A stretch of 64,000 bases of DNA from Phycisphaerae bacterium. Lineage in GTDB: Bacteria > Planctomycetota > Phycisphaerae > SM23-33. Below, piece by piece: positions 34,581 through 42,875 of this stretch. A program made the translations under genes and the position numbers. The stretch covers positions 85,888 to 149,887 of the forward strand of contig JASLNT010000057.1 of the NCBI GenBank assembly GCA_030745875.1, given 5' to 3'. Positions within the stretch are counted from its first letter, which is position 1. The number at the start of each line of letters is the position of its first letter. Under the pieces are notes generated by a model, which did not search any database, was not told the origin of the DNA, and was given only the letters and a program-made list of their open reading frames with translations.

Positions 34581-35582
34581 ATGAGTATGAAGAAGTTCAT
34601 CAATGACCCGGCGAACCTCACCGCGGAGCTGCTCGACGGTCTGTGCACCGCTTTCTCAGATAAACTCACGCTCGTCGACGAAAAACTCGTATGCCGCGCC
34701 AACCCCAAAGCCGAAGACAAGGTCGCCATCGTAACCCTCGGCGGATCCGGACACGAGCCCGCACTCCAGGCGTTCGTCGGAGAGGGTCTTATCGACATCA
34801 GCGTCGTCGGGGACATCTTTGCGGCGCCGAACGGACCGAAAGTTTTCCAGGCCCTGCAGAAGATGAACCGTGAAGCAGGCGTCCTGTTTGTCGTTCTCAA
34901 TCATGCAGGCGACGTGCTCAACGCCAATATCGCTATGGAGATGGCGGAGGAAGCCGGGCTCAACGTCAAGATGATCCTCACACATGAAGACATCGCACCC
35001 GGAGCCGACGCCCCCGATGAGGACAAGAGAGGACTTGTCGGTTGCGTACCGCTGTACAAAGTCGCCGGAGCCGCCGCCGAAGCCGGTAAGAGCCTCGACG
35101 AAGTTTACGCCATCGCCGAACGATTCAACAACAACATGGCCACTCTCGCCGTAGCCATGAAGGTCGCCACCCACCCGCAGAACGGCGACGCCATCGGTGA
35201 CATCGCTGAAGACGAAATGGAGATCGGAATGGGGCAGCACGGTGAAGCCGGAACCGGTCCCTGCAAGATCATGTCCGCAGACGATACCGCAAAAACGATG
35301 GTCGAAAGGCTCATTGCAGCTGTTGGCGCCGCCAGCGGAGACAAGGTGCTTCTGACGGTTAATGGCTCGGGCGCTACGACGCACATGGAAATGTTCCTTA
35401 TCTACCGCGCCGCGAGAAACGTGCTCGCCGACGCCGGTATCGAAACAGCCTGCTCGATGGTTGGCGAATATCTGACCGTTCAGGAAATGGGCGGTTTCCA
35501 GATGTTCCTGGCCAAAATGGACGACGAACTCATCGACCTGTTCAACGCGCCCTGTGATTCGCCTTACTGGACCGTCAGGTAG
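34581..35582 (+). CDS. dhaK: Dihydroxyacetone kinase, DhaK subunit
   Basis: 333 residues. DhaK features: the substrate loop TLGGSGHEPALQAFVG, NHAGDVLNANIA, and GMGQHGEAGTG, whose His matches the residue that covalently binds the ketone as a hemiaminal in known DhaK proteins. It is paired with dhaL 28 bp downstream. No DhaM or PTS gene is nearby, so the phosphoryl donor (ATP or PEP-PTS) is unclear. Related kinases act on erythrulose and other short ketoses, so dihydroxyacetone is not certain. Confidence 0.93.
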   Translation: MSMKKFINDPANLTAELLDGLCTAFSDKLTLVDEKLVCRANPKAEDKVAIVTLGGSGHEPALQAFVGEGLIDISVVGDIFAAPNGPKVFQALQKMNREAGVLFVVLNHAGDVLNANIAMEMAEEAGLNVKMILTHEDIAPGADAPDEDKRGLVGCVPLYKVAGAAAEAGKSLDEVYAIAERFNNNMATLAVAMKVATHPQNGDAIGDIAEDEMEIGMGQHGEAGTGPCKIMSADDTAKTMVERLIAAVGAASGDKVLLTVNGSGATTHMEMFLIYRAARNVLADAGIETACSMVGEYLTVQEMGGFQMFLAKMDDELIDLFNAPCDSPYWTVR

Positions 35583-35610
35583 AGTCCCAACCAAAGAGGT
35601 AACACGACCA

Positions 35611-36243
35611 ATGGCCGACACAATCAATGCTGACGATATAACTGCAATGCTGCAGGCGGCGGTGGCGCTTATTCGCGAGAATGAGTCATTGCTGAGCAAG
35701 CTTGACTCCGCCACCGGAGACGGCGATCACGGTTCCGCCATGGTCCAGGCCGTCGGCGCCGCGGAAAAGGCCGTCGACCAGTGGGACAAAGCTTCGATCA
35801 AGAGCCTGTTGCACGGTGTCGGCTGGGGAATGATGTGTATTGACGGCGGATCCACCGGACCGCTGTGGGGCTCGCTGTTTGTCGGTATGAGCAAAGGCGC
35901 GGGAGACGCCGAGTCAATTGACTGCGCCGCTATGGCGGACATGTTCGAAGCCGGACTGGAAAAAATCCAGAAACAGTCCAAAGCGCAGGTCGGCGATAAA
36001 ACCATGATGGACGCCCTGATCCCCGCGATCGGAGCAATCCGCACCGCCGCCGATTCTTCGGCGAGCATTAGTGACGCGATGACCGCCGCCGCCTCCGCCG
36101 CCGCCGCCGGAGCGGCCGCCACCGCCGACATGCAGGCCAAGTTCGGACGGGCCCGCAATCTCGGCGAGCGCGTCATCGGGCACGTGGACCCCGGCGCGAC
36201 GTCGATGTCGCTGTTGTTCAAAGCGTTCAGCGAGGCCCTGTAA
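35611..36243 (+). CDS. dhaL: Dihydroxyacetone kinase, DhaL (nucleotide) subunit
   Basis: 210 residues from ATG 35611 (AAAGAGGT upstream). The Mg-ADP site DSATGDGDHGSAM is intact, as are GDKTMMDALIPA and the C-terminal GRARNLGERVIGHVDPGA. An all-helical barrel with an Ala-rich stretch near residue 160. It delivers phosphate to the ketone bound on DhaK. It is co-transcribed with dhaK and lsrF. Confidence 0.93.
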   Translation: MADTINADDITAMLQAAVALIRENESLLSKLDSATGDGDHGSAMVQAVGAAEKAVDQWDKASIKSLLHGVGWGMMCIDGGSTGPLWGSLFVGMSKGAGDAESIDCAAMADMFEAGLEKIQKQSKAQVGDKTMMDALIPAIGAIRTAADSSASISDAMTAAASAAAAGAAATADMQAKFGRARNLGERVIGHVDPGATSMSLLFKAFSEAL

Positions 36244-36280
36244 GCCCGCTCGATATAAATAGAAAACAAGGAATAGCAAA

Positions 36281-37171
36281 ATGGCTGATGTAGACGGTGT
36301 GGGCGGCGTAAATGACGCTGCAGGTTTCGGGATAGGTATTCCCGTTGAGACAGAACCTTACTTCCTGAAGGGATCCAACGATCTCGGTTGGGGAATGAAG
36401 GACCGCATGTCGCGGATGTTCTGCCCGGAGTCCGGCAAGACGGTCATGCTGGCGTTCGACCACGGATACTTCCTGGGACCAACGTCCCAACTCGAACGAA
36501 TCGACCTTGCTATTCGCCCGCTTGCGCCTTACGCCGACGTGCTTATGTGCGCCCGCGGCGCGCTGCGCGCGTGCATCCCGCCGACGTACAACAAAGCGAT
36601 CTCGCTGCGTTGCTCGGGCGGAATTTCGGTCCTGAAGGAGCTCAGCGACGAAGTAATCGCTGTTGACATCCAGGATGCAGTTCGGTTGAACGCTTCGGCG
36701 ATGGCGGTTCAGGTGCACATCGGCGGAGTGCATGAACGCAACACCATTGACAACCTTGTCAGGATCGTTAACTCGGGCATGCAGTACGGTGTTCCGACGC
36801 TGGCGGTGACCGCCGTCGGCCGCGACATGGTGCGCGACGCACGCTACCTGGGCCTGGCGACCCGAATCTGTGCTGAAATGGGCGCACAGTTCGTTAAGAC
36901 CTACTACTGCGACGAAGGCTTCGATAAGGTGACCGCCGGTTGCCCCGTGCCGATCGTCATCGCCGGCGGAAAGAAACTGCCCGAACTCGACGCTCTCAAG
37001 ATGTGCCGACGAGCCATCGACGAAGGCGCGCTTGGCGTGGATATGGGACGCAACATCTTCCAGTCCGACGCCCCCATCGCCATTCTCAAAGCCGTTCGCG
37101 CCGTTGTGCACGGCGGAGAGACGCCCGAAAAAGCGTTCGAGATGTACGAGACTCTGAAAAACGAACAATAA
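36281..37171 (+). CDS. lsrF: 3-hydroxy-5-phosphonooxypentane-2,4-dione thiolase (LsrF-like)
   Basis: 296 residues of the class I aldolase (DeoC/FbaB) fold. It closely follows E. coli Lsr[36 protein letters not shown], the Schiff-base Lys in [26 protein letters not shown] and [11 protein letters not shown]. In E. coli LsrF cleaves phospho-AI-2 to DHAP and acetyl-CoA. No lsrK, lsrG or Lsr ABC transporter is present in the window; DhaKL occupies the kinase position. A related aldol or thiolase reaction on another phosphoketose is possible. Confidence 0.88.
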   Translation: MADVDGVGGVNDAAGFGIGIPVETEPYFLKGSNDLGWGMKDRMSRMFCPESGKTVMLAFDHGYFLGPTSQLERIDLAIRPLAPYADVLMCARGALRACIPPTYNKAISLRCSGGISVLKELSDEVIAVDIQDAVRLNASAMAVQVHIGGVHERNTIDNLVRIVNSGMQYGVPTLAVTAVGRDMVRDARYLGLATRICAEMGAQFVKTYYCDEGFDKVTAGCPVPIVIAGGKKLPELDALKMCRRAIDEGALGVDMGRNIFQSDAPIAILKAVRAVVHGGETPEKAFEMYETLKNEQ

Positions 37172-37230
37172 ATCCTGCAAGGGTTCCGTTAATCCCAACA
37201 AACCCGTAATAGACTCTTAAGGAGCAATGC

Positions 37231-37824
37231 ATGACTTTCAAACAGTTTTTTCCCATCCCCGTCGGAATCGCCGTATTAGCGTTCCTGCTGATGATTTTTG
37301 ATATCATCGCGGGGTACTGTCCCGGGAAGTACTTTGTTATCTGGGTTGCTTTCCAGGCATGGGCGATGTACTTCATGGCCGGTTGCACGCTGCAGAATGG
37401 TGTAAAAGTCATGTTGGGATATCTCGGCGGGGCGGTAGCCTCGATAGCGATTATGGAATTCAGCGGTTTGATCAGCTTCCTGGGACCGATGGCAGCCCCG
37501 GTCGCAGTGCTCATAATCGTCGTGCCCGTTATCTGCGCCGAACGCGTGCCCATGCTCGATTTCGTACCGGCGTGGTTCGTCGGCGCAGGCGTGTATTTCG
37601 CCCTGCGAGGCAGCTACCCAACGCACACGGCGACCACTATAACGAGCCTGTTCTCATGTGCTGTCGGTATCGCATTCGGAATCGCCACTGTTGTCGGTCG
37701 CGGCAAGTACGAAGCTACACTGAAGCTTGGCGAAGAGGCCCCTGCGGAGGCTCCGGCTGAGGCTGTTGCTGAGACTCCCGCCGAAGCGCCCGCTCCCGCT
37801 GAGACGGAAGAATCGGCCGAATAA
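37231..37824 (+). CDS. DUF1097 family membrane protein
   Basis: 197 residues with five to six hydrophobic segments through residue ~160, recalling the DUF1097 (E. coli YcdZ) family. The C-terminal tail is a repeat of Ala, Pro and Glu (about 168-197) and is probably disordered. It is the last gene of the dhaK-lsrF operon and may transport its substrate, which is inference from position only. Confidence 0.75.
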   Translation: MTFKQFFPIPVGIAVLAFLLMIFDIIAGYCPGKYFVIWVAFQAWAMYFMAGCTLQNGVKVMLGYLGGAVASIAIMEFSGLISFLGPMAAPVAVLIIVVPVICAERVPMLDFVPAWFVGAGVYFALRGSYPTHTATTITSLFSCAVGIAFGIATVVGRGKYEATLKLGEEAPAEAPAEAVAETPAEAPAPAETEESAE

Positions 37825-37839
37825 TCTGACTTACCCCCG

Positions 37840-37872
37840 CAATGCCCGCATCTGTCTTGGTTGCGGGCATTG
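37840..37872. terminator. Hairpin between convergent genes
   Basis: An 11-bp perfect stem (CAATGCCCGCA, TGCGGGCATTG) with an 11-nt loop lies between the DUF1097 and DUF167 genes. There is no clear U-tract on either side, so it may be a bidirectional or Rho-assisted terminator. Confidence 0.55.
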
Positions 37873-37884
37873 TCATGCGCTGAA

Positions 37885-38193
37885 CTAATTCGAATCGCCT
37901 AGTCGCACCCGCATATCCGCCGCCGAGAGCCCCGCGACCTGGAACTCCTTCCGCGGATTGGTCATACCGGAGATGATTTCCACATCGCGCCTGGACACGC
38001 CAAGGGCTTTGGCGAGCGTTTTGGCGATTGATGCGTTGGCGCGTCCTTTTTCGGCGGCCGATGAAGTCGCGATCTTCAGACAGTCGCCCAGAACGCCCAC
38101 CACCTTGTCGCGCGAGGCTCCGGGAACCGCTTTGACGGGAATTACCGCTCCGCCGGGCGCATCACGAACAGCAATTTTTTCGATATCCTTCAT
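37885..38193 (-). CDS. DUF167 (YggU-like) protein
   Basis: 102 residues with the DUF167 pattern: VIPVKAVPGASRDKVVG, LKIATSSAAEKGRAN and VSRRDVEIISGMTNPRKEF. Small conserved proteins of unknown function. Its start lies just before the cluster of REP family A repeats. Confidence 0.88.
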   Translation of the reverse strand: MKDIEKIAVRDAPGGAVIPVKAVPGASRDKVVGVLGDCLKIATSSAAEKGRANASIAKTLAKALGVSRRDVEIISGMTNPRKEFQVAGLSAADMRVRLGDSN

Positions 38194-38233
38194 AACCCCG
38201 CCGCCGTTCGTAGACGCGGCGTCTCGCCGCGCC

Positions 38234-38309
38234 AGCCGTGTCCGTCAGGCCCGAAGGGTCTTCACGATCCTAGCCGTGTCCGTTAGGCCCGAAGGGTCTT
38301 CACGATCTT
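38234..38309. repeat. 38-bp tandem duplication
   Basis: Two nearly identical 38-bp units (38234-38271 and 38272-38309) begin AGCCGTGTCCGT and contain GGCCCGAAGGGTC. They form the left edge of the third REP family A cluster, so this arm has been duplicated locally. Confidence 0.75.
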
Positions 38310-38499
38310 AGCCGGGGCCGGAAGGCCCCGGAACGCATATCCAAATACACAAGAGCCCGAAAAGGGCGACACAACAACTGCTTTGGCGCCGCCGCGTTCA
38401 TTTCTGTCGCCCTTTTCGGGCCCAGTTCTAATGGCCCCGGGTTCCGGGGCCTTCCGGCCCGGGCTAAGATCGAAGCGGCCCTACGGGCCTGACGATCAC
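38310..38499. repeat. REP family A, copy 3: an inverted REP pair (REPIN-like)
   Basis: The left half holds GCCGGGGCCGGAAGGCCCCGG and GAGCCCGAAAAGGGCGACA. The right half, after about 30 bp, holds the inverse: TGTCGCCCTTTTCGGGC, CCGGGGCCTTCCGGCCCGGG and GGGCCTGACGATC. No transposase is inside, so this is a non-autonomous version of the arrangement around 24862-25500. Confidence 0.7.
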
Positions 38500-38507
38500 A
38501 GCAGGCG

Positions 38508-39077
38508 TCAAATAATCCCGCTCTGTTTGGCGTATTCGAACACGCCTCCGGCCCGGATAATGTCTCCGACGTCGCCCAGCGGCTGGAGAGTATAGCTCTT
38601 ACCGGTCGTAGCGTTCGTAAGCGAGCCGGTCCCGGTGTCGACCTGCACTTCATCGCCGGTCGAAATCTCGTCGACCAGGCGTGCGGCGGTTTCGAACGGA
38701 ACGAGATATCCGCCGTTAATCGAGTTGCGGTAGAATATTCGAGCGTAGCTTTCCGCGATAACTACGCGGCATCCGGCTTGGGCGATAGCAAGCGGAGCGT
38801 GTTCCCGCGAGCTTCCGCACCCGAAATTCCGCCCGCCGATTATCACCGCGAACTCGCTGTGGAACTGGTTTTCTGCGACGAATGGGATGTTTCCCCCGGG
38901 CAGGCCCGACTGGGCGATCGGAACTCCGCTCATCGCGTACATGCCGAAATACTTGCGTTCTTCAGCGTCGGTTGGATTGTAGCTGAGGAACTCAGCCGGG
39001 ATGATCTGGTCGGTGTCTATGTTGTCGCCGACAACAAACGCCTTGCCGCTGATAATGGTTTCGTTTTCGTTCTGCAT
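38508..39077 (-). CDS. leuD: 3-isopropylmalate dehydratase small subunit
   Basis: 189 residues. The aconitase swivel-domain signature is clear: [19 protein letters not shown] at the start, [17 protein letters not shown] in the middle and [16 protein letters not shown] after it. With LeuC it isomerises 2- to 3-isopropylmalate in leucine synthesis; leuC is not nearby. The archaeal/bacterial-type short form could also serve homoaconitase or related enzymes. REP repeats begin within 10 bp of its stop. Confidence 0.9.
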   Translation of the reverse strand: MQNENETIISGKAFVVGDNIDTDQIIPAEFLSYNPTDAEERKYFGMYAMSGVPIAQSGLPGGNIPFVAENQFHSEFAVIIGGRNFGCGSSREHAPLAIAQAGCRVVIAESYARIFYRNSINGGYLVPFETAARLVDEISTGDEVQVDTGTGSLTNATTGKSYTLQPLGDVGDIIRAGGVFEYAKQSGII

Positions 39078-39196
39078 GTCTGCGTCTCCTTACCGCCGAT
39101 CATTCTAGCAACGGGTCCCAAACATCGAAAGGCCCGGCCCGCGCTTTTCTTCCCGCCATCGCCTCGAACACACAAGACAAGAGATCATGCGAAGCG

Positions 39197-39242
39197 TTTA
39201 GCGGCCGACAGTAAGTCGGCCTGTTCGCGACGAAAGTCGCGA
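39197..39242 (-). repeat. REP family B, diverged copy
   Basis: Starts TTTAGCGGC and contains two perfect 7-bp hairpins: GGCCGAC/GTCGGCC (39203-39221) and TCGCGAC/GTCGCGA (39225-39242). The order of two stems plus a terminal GCCGCTAAA (on the minus strand) matches the copies near 40838, 41135, 42775 and 57821. Confidence 0.6.
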
Positions 39243-39309
39243 TTGTCGTTCGCCGTTGCCAATTACCGCGCCGCTGGTTATAACGGGTGCAACCTGAAAG
39301 GACCATTAG

Positions 39310-40185
39310 ATGCCCGGACATTTTGCAGACGACCTGACCGCCGCAATAATCGACAAACACGCACCGGTCTGCGTGGGGATCGACCCGTCGTACGACCGCC
39401 TGCCCGAGCCCCTGAAGCAGAAGTTCGGCGACGATCAGGTCGGAGCCCTTCGCGAGTTCTGCACCGAAGTTATCCGCGCCGTCGCTCCGATAGCCCCGGC
39501 GATAAAACCGCAAATCGCATATTTCGAAGTCCACCACGGTCCGGGCGTTGAACTGTATTTCGATACGATCGCCCTGGCCCGACAGGCCGGGCTCATGATC
39601 ATCGGCGACATCAAACGCAGCGATATCGGCTCGACAGCCCAGGCCTACGCGCGCGGGCATGTCAGCGGAAAAAACTGCCCCGACGCGGTCACGGTCAACG
39701 GGTACCTCGGCTCGGACGGGCTCGCGCCGTTTATCGACGAAGGCGCCCCGGACGGAAGGGGAATATTCATACTCGTCCGCACGTCCAATCCCTCCGGCGC
39801 GGTGATTCAGGACTTCGCCGACGCATCGGGCAAGAAGCTCTACCAGCACATGGCCGACCAGGTCGCCGCCCTCGGACAGGGCTCCGTAGGCTCCAGCGGT
39901 TACAGCCGCGTCGGAGCCGTCGTCGGAGCCACATATCCCGACGAAGCCCGCCAGCTCAGGGAGATGATGCCCGAGCAAATATTCCTGGTGCCCGGATACG
40001 GAGCCCAGGGCGCCACCGCCGCCGATTGCGCCGCATCCTTCAAACCCGACGGAACCGGAGCAATAGTAAACGCCAGCCGCTCGATCATCTACGCATACGA
40101 CAAGAACCCCGACGCGGACTGGCGCCAGGCGATCCGGCAAGCAGCACAAGCCTTCGCAACCGATCTGGCGGGGGCGGTTTTCTAG
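39310..40185 (+). CDS. pyrF: Orotidine 5'-phosphate decarboxylase, type 2
   Basis: 291 residues, the longer type 2 form. The catalytic Lys/Asp motif is IIGDIKRSDIGSTAQAYA. The N-terminal VCVGIDPSYDRLPE and the phosphate-binding LVPGYGAQG are typical. It catalyses the last step of UMP synthesis. It is a single gene between leuD and the transposase. Confidence 0.95.
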   Translation: MPGHFADDLTAAIIDKHAPVCVGIDPSYDRLPEPLKQKFGDDQVGALREFCTEVIRAVAPIAPAIKPQIAYFEVHHGPGVELYFDTIALARQAGLMIIGDIKRSDIGSTAQAYARGHVSGKNCPDAVTVNGYLGSDGLAPFIDEGAPDGRGIFILVRTSNPSGAVIQDFADASGKKLYQHMADQVAALGQGSVGSSGYSRVGAVVGATYPDEARQLREMMPEQIFLVPGYGAQGATAADCAASFKPDGTGAIVNASRSIIYAYDKNPDADWRQAIRQAAQAFATDLAGAVF

Positions 40186-40228
40186 GATAACAACCGGCGG
40201 CTAGCGGAAACGGCGCTGTTGTCGCGGT

Positions 40229-40783
40229 CTAGGCGTTGTTGGGGGACAGGGGCGTTATGAAGTTCCAGTGTTGCGGTTCGCGTCCGGCGTTGATCGGGTT
40301 CATTTCGATGTATCTCGCCGCTGACGATATTGTTTCGGTGTCCGCAATGAAAACTTTCCAGGCGCCTTTGGTCCAGGGCGTTTCGGACAGGCCCAGTGCA
40401 TGTGTTCCTGCGGATTTGAACTGACCGATAACGTACGCGATGCGGTGATCGCTTCGGTTCCACAGCAGGTGCACATGATCGTTCATGATCGCGCACGCGC
40501 GAGCGGTCAGGCCCAATCGCTGAACTACTCGAGCAAATCCCTGTGCGATTATTCCCCGTTTTGAATCGTCGATAAAGAAAGGCGGGCGTTTTAGCGCCCC
40601 GCGTGAAGCAGTCCAGAATCGGCGCAGCGAGGTAGCATTCGGTTGTGGGTTTTGTTTTCCGTGTCTCACATCGCCCAGCGCCTTGAGTTCGGCGTCGTAG
40701 ACTGTTTTGGAATACGAACCCCGCGGATCGTTCGGGAGCCATGTTCCGTATGTGGTGAAGATAACATGGTAAGCGATGATCAT
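40229..40783 (-). CDS. Y1 transposase-like protein (REP-associated)
   Basis: 184 residues. The HUH metal motif lies in AIMNDHVHLLWNRS, the likely nucleophile Tyr in SAARYIEMNP, and the N-terminus AYHVIFTTYGTWLP is typical of the Y1/RAYT group. Such enzymes nick single-stranded REP hairpins. The reading frame is intact. The nearest REP family B element (40838-41184) begins 55 bp upstream of its start, so that family is the likely substrate. Confidence 0.85.
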   Translation of the reverse strand: MIIAYHVIFTTYGTWLPNDPRGSYSKTVYDAELKALGDVRHGKQNPQPNATSLRRFWTASRGALKRPPFFIDDSKRGIIAQGFARVVQRLGLTARACAIMNDHVHLLWNRSDHRIAYVIGQFKSAGTHALGLSETPWTKGAWKVFIADTETISSAARYIEMNPINAGREPQHWNFITPLSPNNA

Positions 40784-40837
40784 GACCGTGAGTCTACCGG
40801 TGTCTGCGAATATATCAATTGTGAAGGTGTGGTTTTC

Positions 40838-41184
40838 TTAGCGGCAGGACGGCACGTCCGCCACATCCCGACGAAGTCGGGACGCCGTTTGTGTCTTGTC
40901 GTAGGTGTTTTGTCATTGGCGTTTTGTCATTGGCGTTTTGTCGTAGAGGGTCTTTCGTAGACGGTTTTTTCGTAGGTGTTTTGTCGTGGACGATTTGTCG
41001 TAGATGTTTTGTCACAGGTGGTTTATCGTAAGCTGTCCGACGCTACCACATCAGAACCTTCCGATTCCTACGACCTTACGACCTTCCGACGTCCCGACCT
41101 TACGACTTTACGACCTTACGACTTTACGACCTTACGGCGTCCCGACTTTGTCGGGATGAGGCGGACGTGCCGTCCTGCCGCTAA
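40838..41184. mobile_element. 347-bp element with 50-bp inverted ends and period-8 core
   Basis: The left end (40838-40887) and right end (41135-41184) are 50-bp inverted repeats differing at two positions, each folding into a CCCGACTTTGTCGGG-type stem and a second stem, ending GCCGCTAA. The left half of the core is made of TTTTGTCGTAGG-like units; the right half of 8-bp units (TTACGACC, TTACGACT), roughly complementary to the left. The whole could form one long cruciform. It has no coding potential and looks like a REPIN/MITE moved by a Y1 transposase. Confidence 0.75.
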
Positions 41185-41229
41185 AAAAAACAGAAACAAA
41201 AAAAACGGAAACGGCGCCTACTTCTCCGG
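41009..41229. repeat. Long direct repeat, copy 1
   Basis: From GTTTATCGTAAGCTGTCCGA on, this segment repeats 42623-42875: CAGAACCTTCCGATT, the period-8 tract, the REP B end, an A-rich tract and GGAAACGGCGCCTACTTCTCC. The last part corresponds to the final codons of the GH38 gene, which copy 2 overlaps. Confidence 0.75.
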
Positions 41230-41349
41230 TCCTCGCCGCCTTTGGCGGACCCCGCTAGTAACATCTTCCGGGCTCGATTGGTCGGGAGCAAGAGAGAACG
41301 GTCCGGTCCGTTTTCGCCTTGAGGTCTCGTCGTGACAGGTGACACCGGA

Positions 41350-42315
41350 TCACTTGCTCAGGCTTCGAGCCCTTTCTCTGATCGCAGAGAATTGTGACTT
41401 GAATCCGCCAAAGGAGCCCCCATCCAGTTTCTTCAGGTTCTTTTCGATATGATTGGCGAGCATCGACATCAGCTTTGCGTTCTTGCTCCTGCCTTTGACA
41501 AACACTTGACAGTACTCCAATTGCAGGCGCCAGAATCGCCGTTCTGACCTATCGTCGCGCAGGCGATCAGTTTTGAAAATCAGATTGGAGTATATCTTCA
41601 ACGCGTCGTTGTGTTTTCCTGTGGCGGCGAGACATTTGGCGACACTCCATTCGACGTTCAGATAGATTGGAATGCGATTCTTCAGCCGCCGAATAATCTC
41701 CCCGTATCCGGTCACAAGTTCCTGAGACACAGCAGCTGTCCACCGCTTGATCTTGTCAGCTTCACCGCCGTCTGCAGCCGCCAACTCCATCACCTTGAAC
41801 GCCATATCCACAGGCCGGGAGTCCGGTTTGGGATCGAAGGCACTATTGTTCTGGACCTTGGAGAACCTTACCAATTCGGCTTTGTAATCGTTGACGAGTT
41901 TCGCCATGACCTTGGGCAATCCTACGGCCGCTTTACAGGCGCGGAGCGTGGGAGCGTACTTATCATCGATTTTCTTGGTCTGGGCGTTGCGGTGCGTGTC
42001 AAATACCCGCTTGCATTCCATGGCCAGTTCCAGCGCTTCGGCGGGCCTGTCATTCTCGAGCAGGGCGTCGATCCACAATCTTGTCAGGCCCAACCGCTCA
42101 TGATCGATCTTACCATCGGCCCCGATGATAGGTTTGCCTTTGATCGGCGTATACAGGATCTCGGTCCAGTACAGATAGCGCTTTCTGAGAGAGGCGAGTC
42201 TGGCCTCGTTGGGGCTCTTGTCCTCGACGTCAGTATCCCCGTTGATGTCTGCTTTCTGACAGGATATTGCGAATGTGAGTAACAGCATCGCCGTGATTGC
42301 CATCACACGCTTCAT
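41350..42315 (-). CDS. Lipoprotein with TPR-like helices
   Basis: 321 residues. The signal peptide ends in a lipobox (LLLTFAISC), predicting lipidation at Cys ~19. The rest is helical with TPR-like pairs (LWIDALLENDRPAEALELAM, VAKCLAATGKHNDALKIYSN). I do not recognise a specific family. It has a strong promoter of its own and lies between two long direct repeats, so it could be lost by recombination. Confidence 0.7.
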   Translation of the reverse strand: MKRVMAITAMLLLTFAISCQKADINGDTDVEDKSPNEARLASLRKRYLYWTEILYTPIKGKPIIGADGKIDHERLGLTRLWIDALLENDRPAEALELAMECKRVFDTHRNAQTKKIDDKYAPTLRACKAAVGLPKVMAKLVNDYKAELVRFSKVQNNSAFDPKPDSRPVDMAFKVMELAAADGGEADKIKRWTAAVSQELVTGYGEIIRRLKNRIPIYLNVEWSVAKCLAATGKHNDALKIYSNLIFKTDRLRDDRSERRFWRLQLEYCQVFVKGRSKNAKLMSMLANHIEKNLKKLDGGSFGGFKSQFSAIRERARSLSK

Positions 42316-42353
42316 TTTATTCTCCCTTTCGCATCGCGGATCCCGCCCATAAT

Positions 42354-42382
42354 ATTATAGAACATCGATTGGTTTGTGACAA
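42354..42382 (-). promoter_or_regulatory. Sigma-70 promoter of the TPR lipoprotein
   Basis: On the minus strand TTGTCA (42382-42377), a 17-bp spacer and a perfect TATAAT (42359-42354) lie about 38 bp before the ATG. It is the best match to the housekeeping consensus in the window. Confidence 0.7.
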
Positions 42383-42622
42383 GAGGGAAGGCCTGCGACG
42401 CCATAAGCGCTTTCAGGAAGACCGTCGCAATTGAACCGAATAACGCCGAGCCCCCGCGGGACTCAAGCTCATTGGCGGACACTGACTCCATACGACTTCA
42501 ACCAGGAACCTGAAAGAAGATCGAGTTCACAGAAGAGAAGTTGCAGGTCGGGTTCTGAGGATTGTGGAAAGGACGTTGGGCGTTTTCAATCTATCTGCGG
42601 TTGTGGACAAGGCGATTTTGTG

Positions 42623-42875
42623 TCTTGTCGTAGGCGGTTTATCGTAAACTGTCCGACGCTACGCCATTAGAACCTTCCGATTCTTACGACCTTACGACGT
42701 CCCGACTTTACGACTTTACGACCTTACGACCTTACGACCTTACGGCGTCCCGACTTTACGACCTTACGACCTTACGGCGTCCCGACTTTGTCGGGAAGAG
42801 GCGGACGTGCCGTCCTGCCGCTAAAAAAAACAAAAAACAAAAACAAAGAAACGGAAACGGCGCCTACTTTTCCGG
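42623..42875. repeat. Long direct repeat, copy 2
   Basis: Counterpart of 41009-41229, with GTTTATCGTAAACTGTCCGA, a longer period-8 tract containing an extra GGCGTCCCGAC unit, the REP B end and an A-rich tract. It runs into the last codons of the GH38 gene (stop at 42864-42866). Upstream (42383-42622) I see nothing further. Confidence 0.75.
42775..42824 (+). repeat. REP family B, solo right end
   Basis: 50 bp identical, except for one base, to the right end of the 347-bp element (41135-41184). No matching left end is present, so this is a solo or half element inside the long direct repeat. Confidence 0.75.

Noticed and set aside
41060..41140. Regular short repeats resembling a CRISPR array
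   Set aside because: The repeats have a period of 8 bp with no unique spacers, and lie inside an element with inverted ends.
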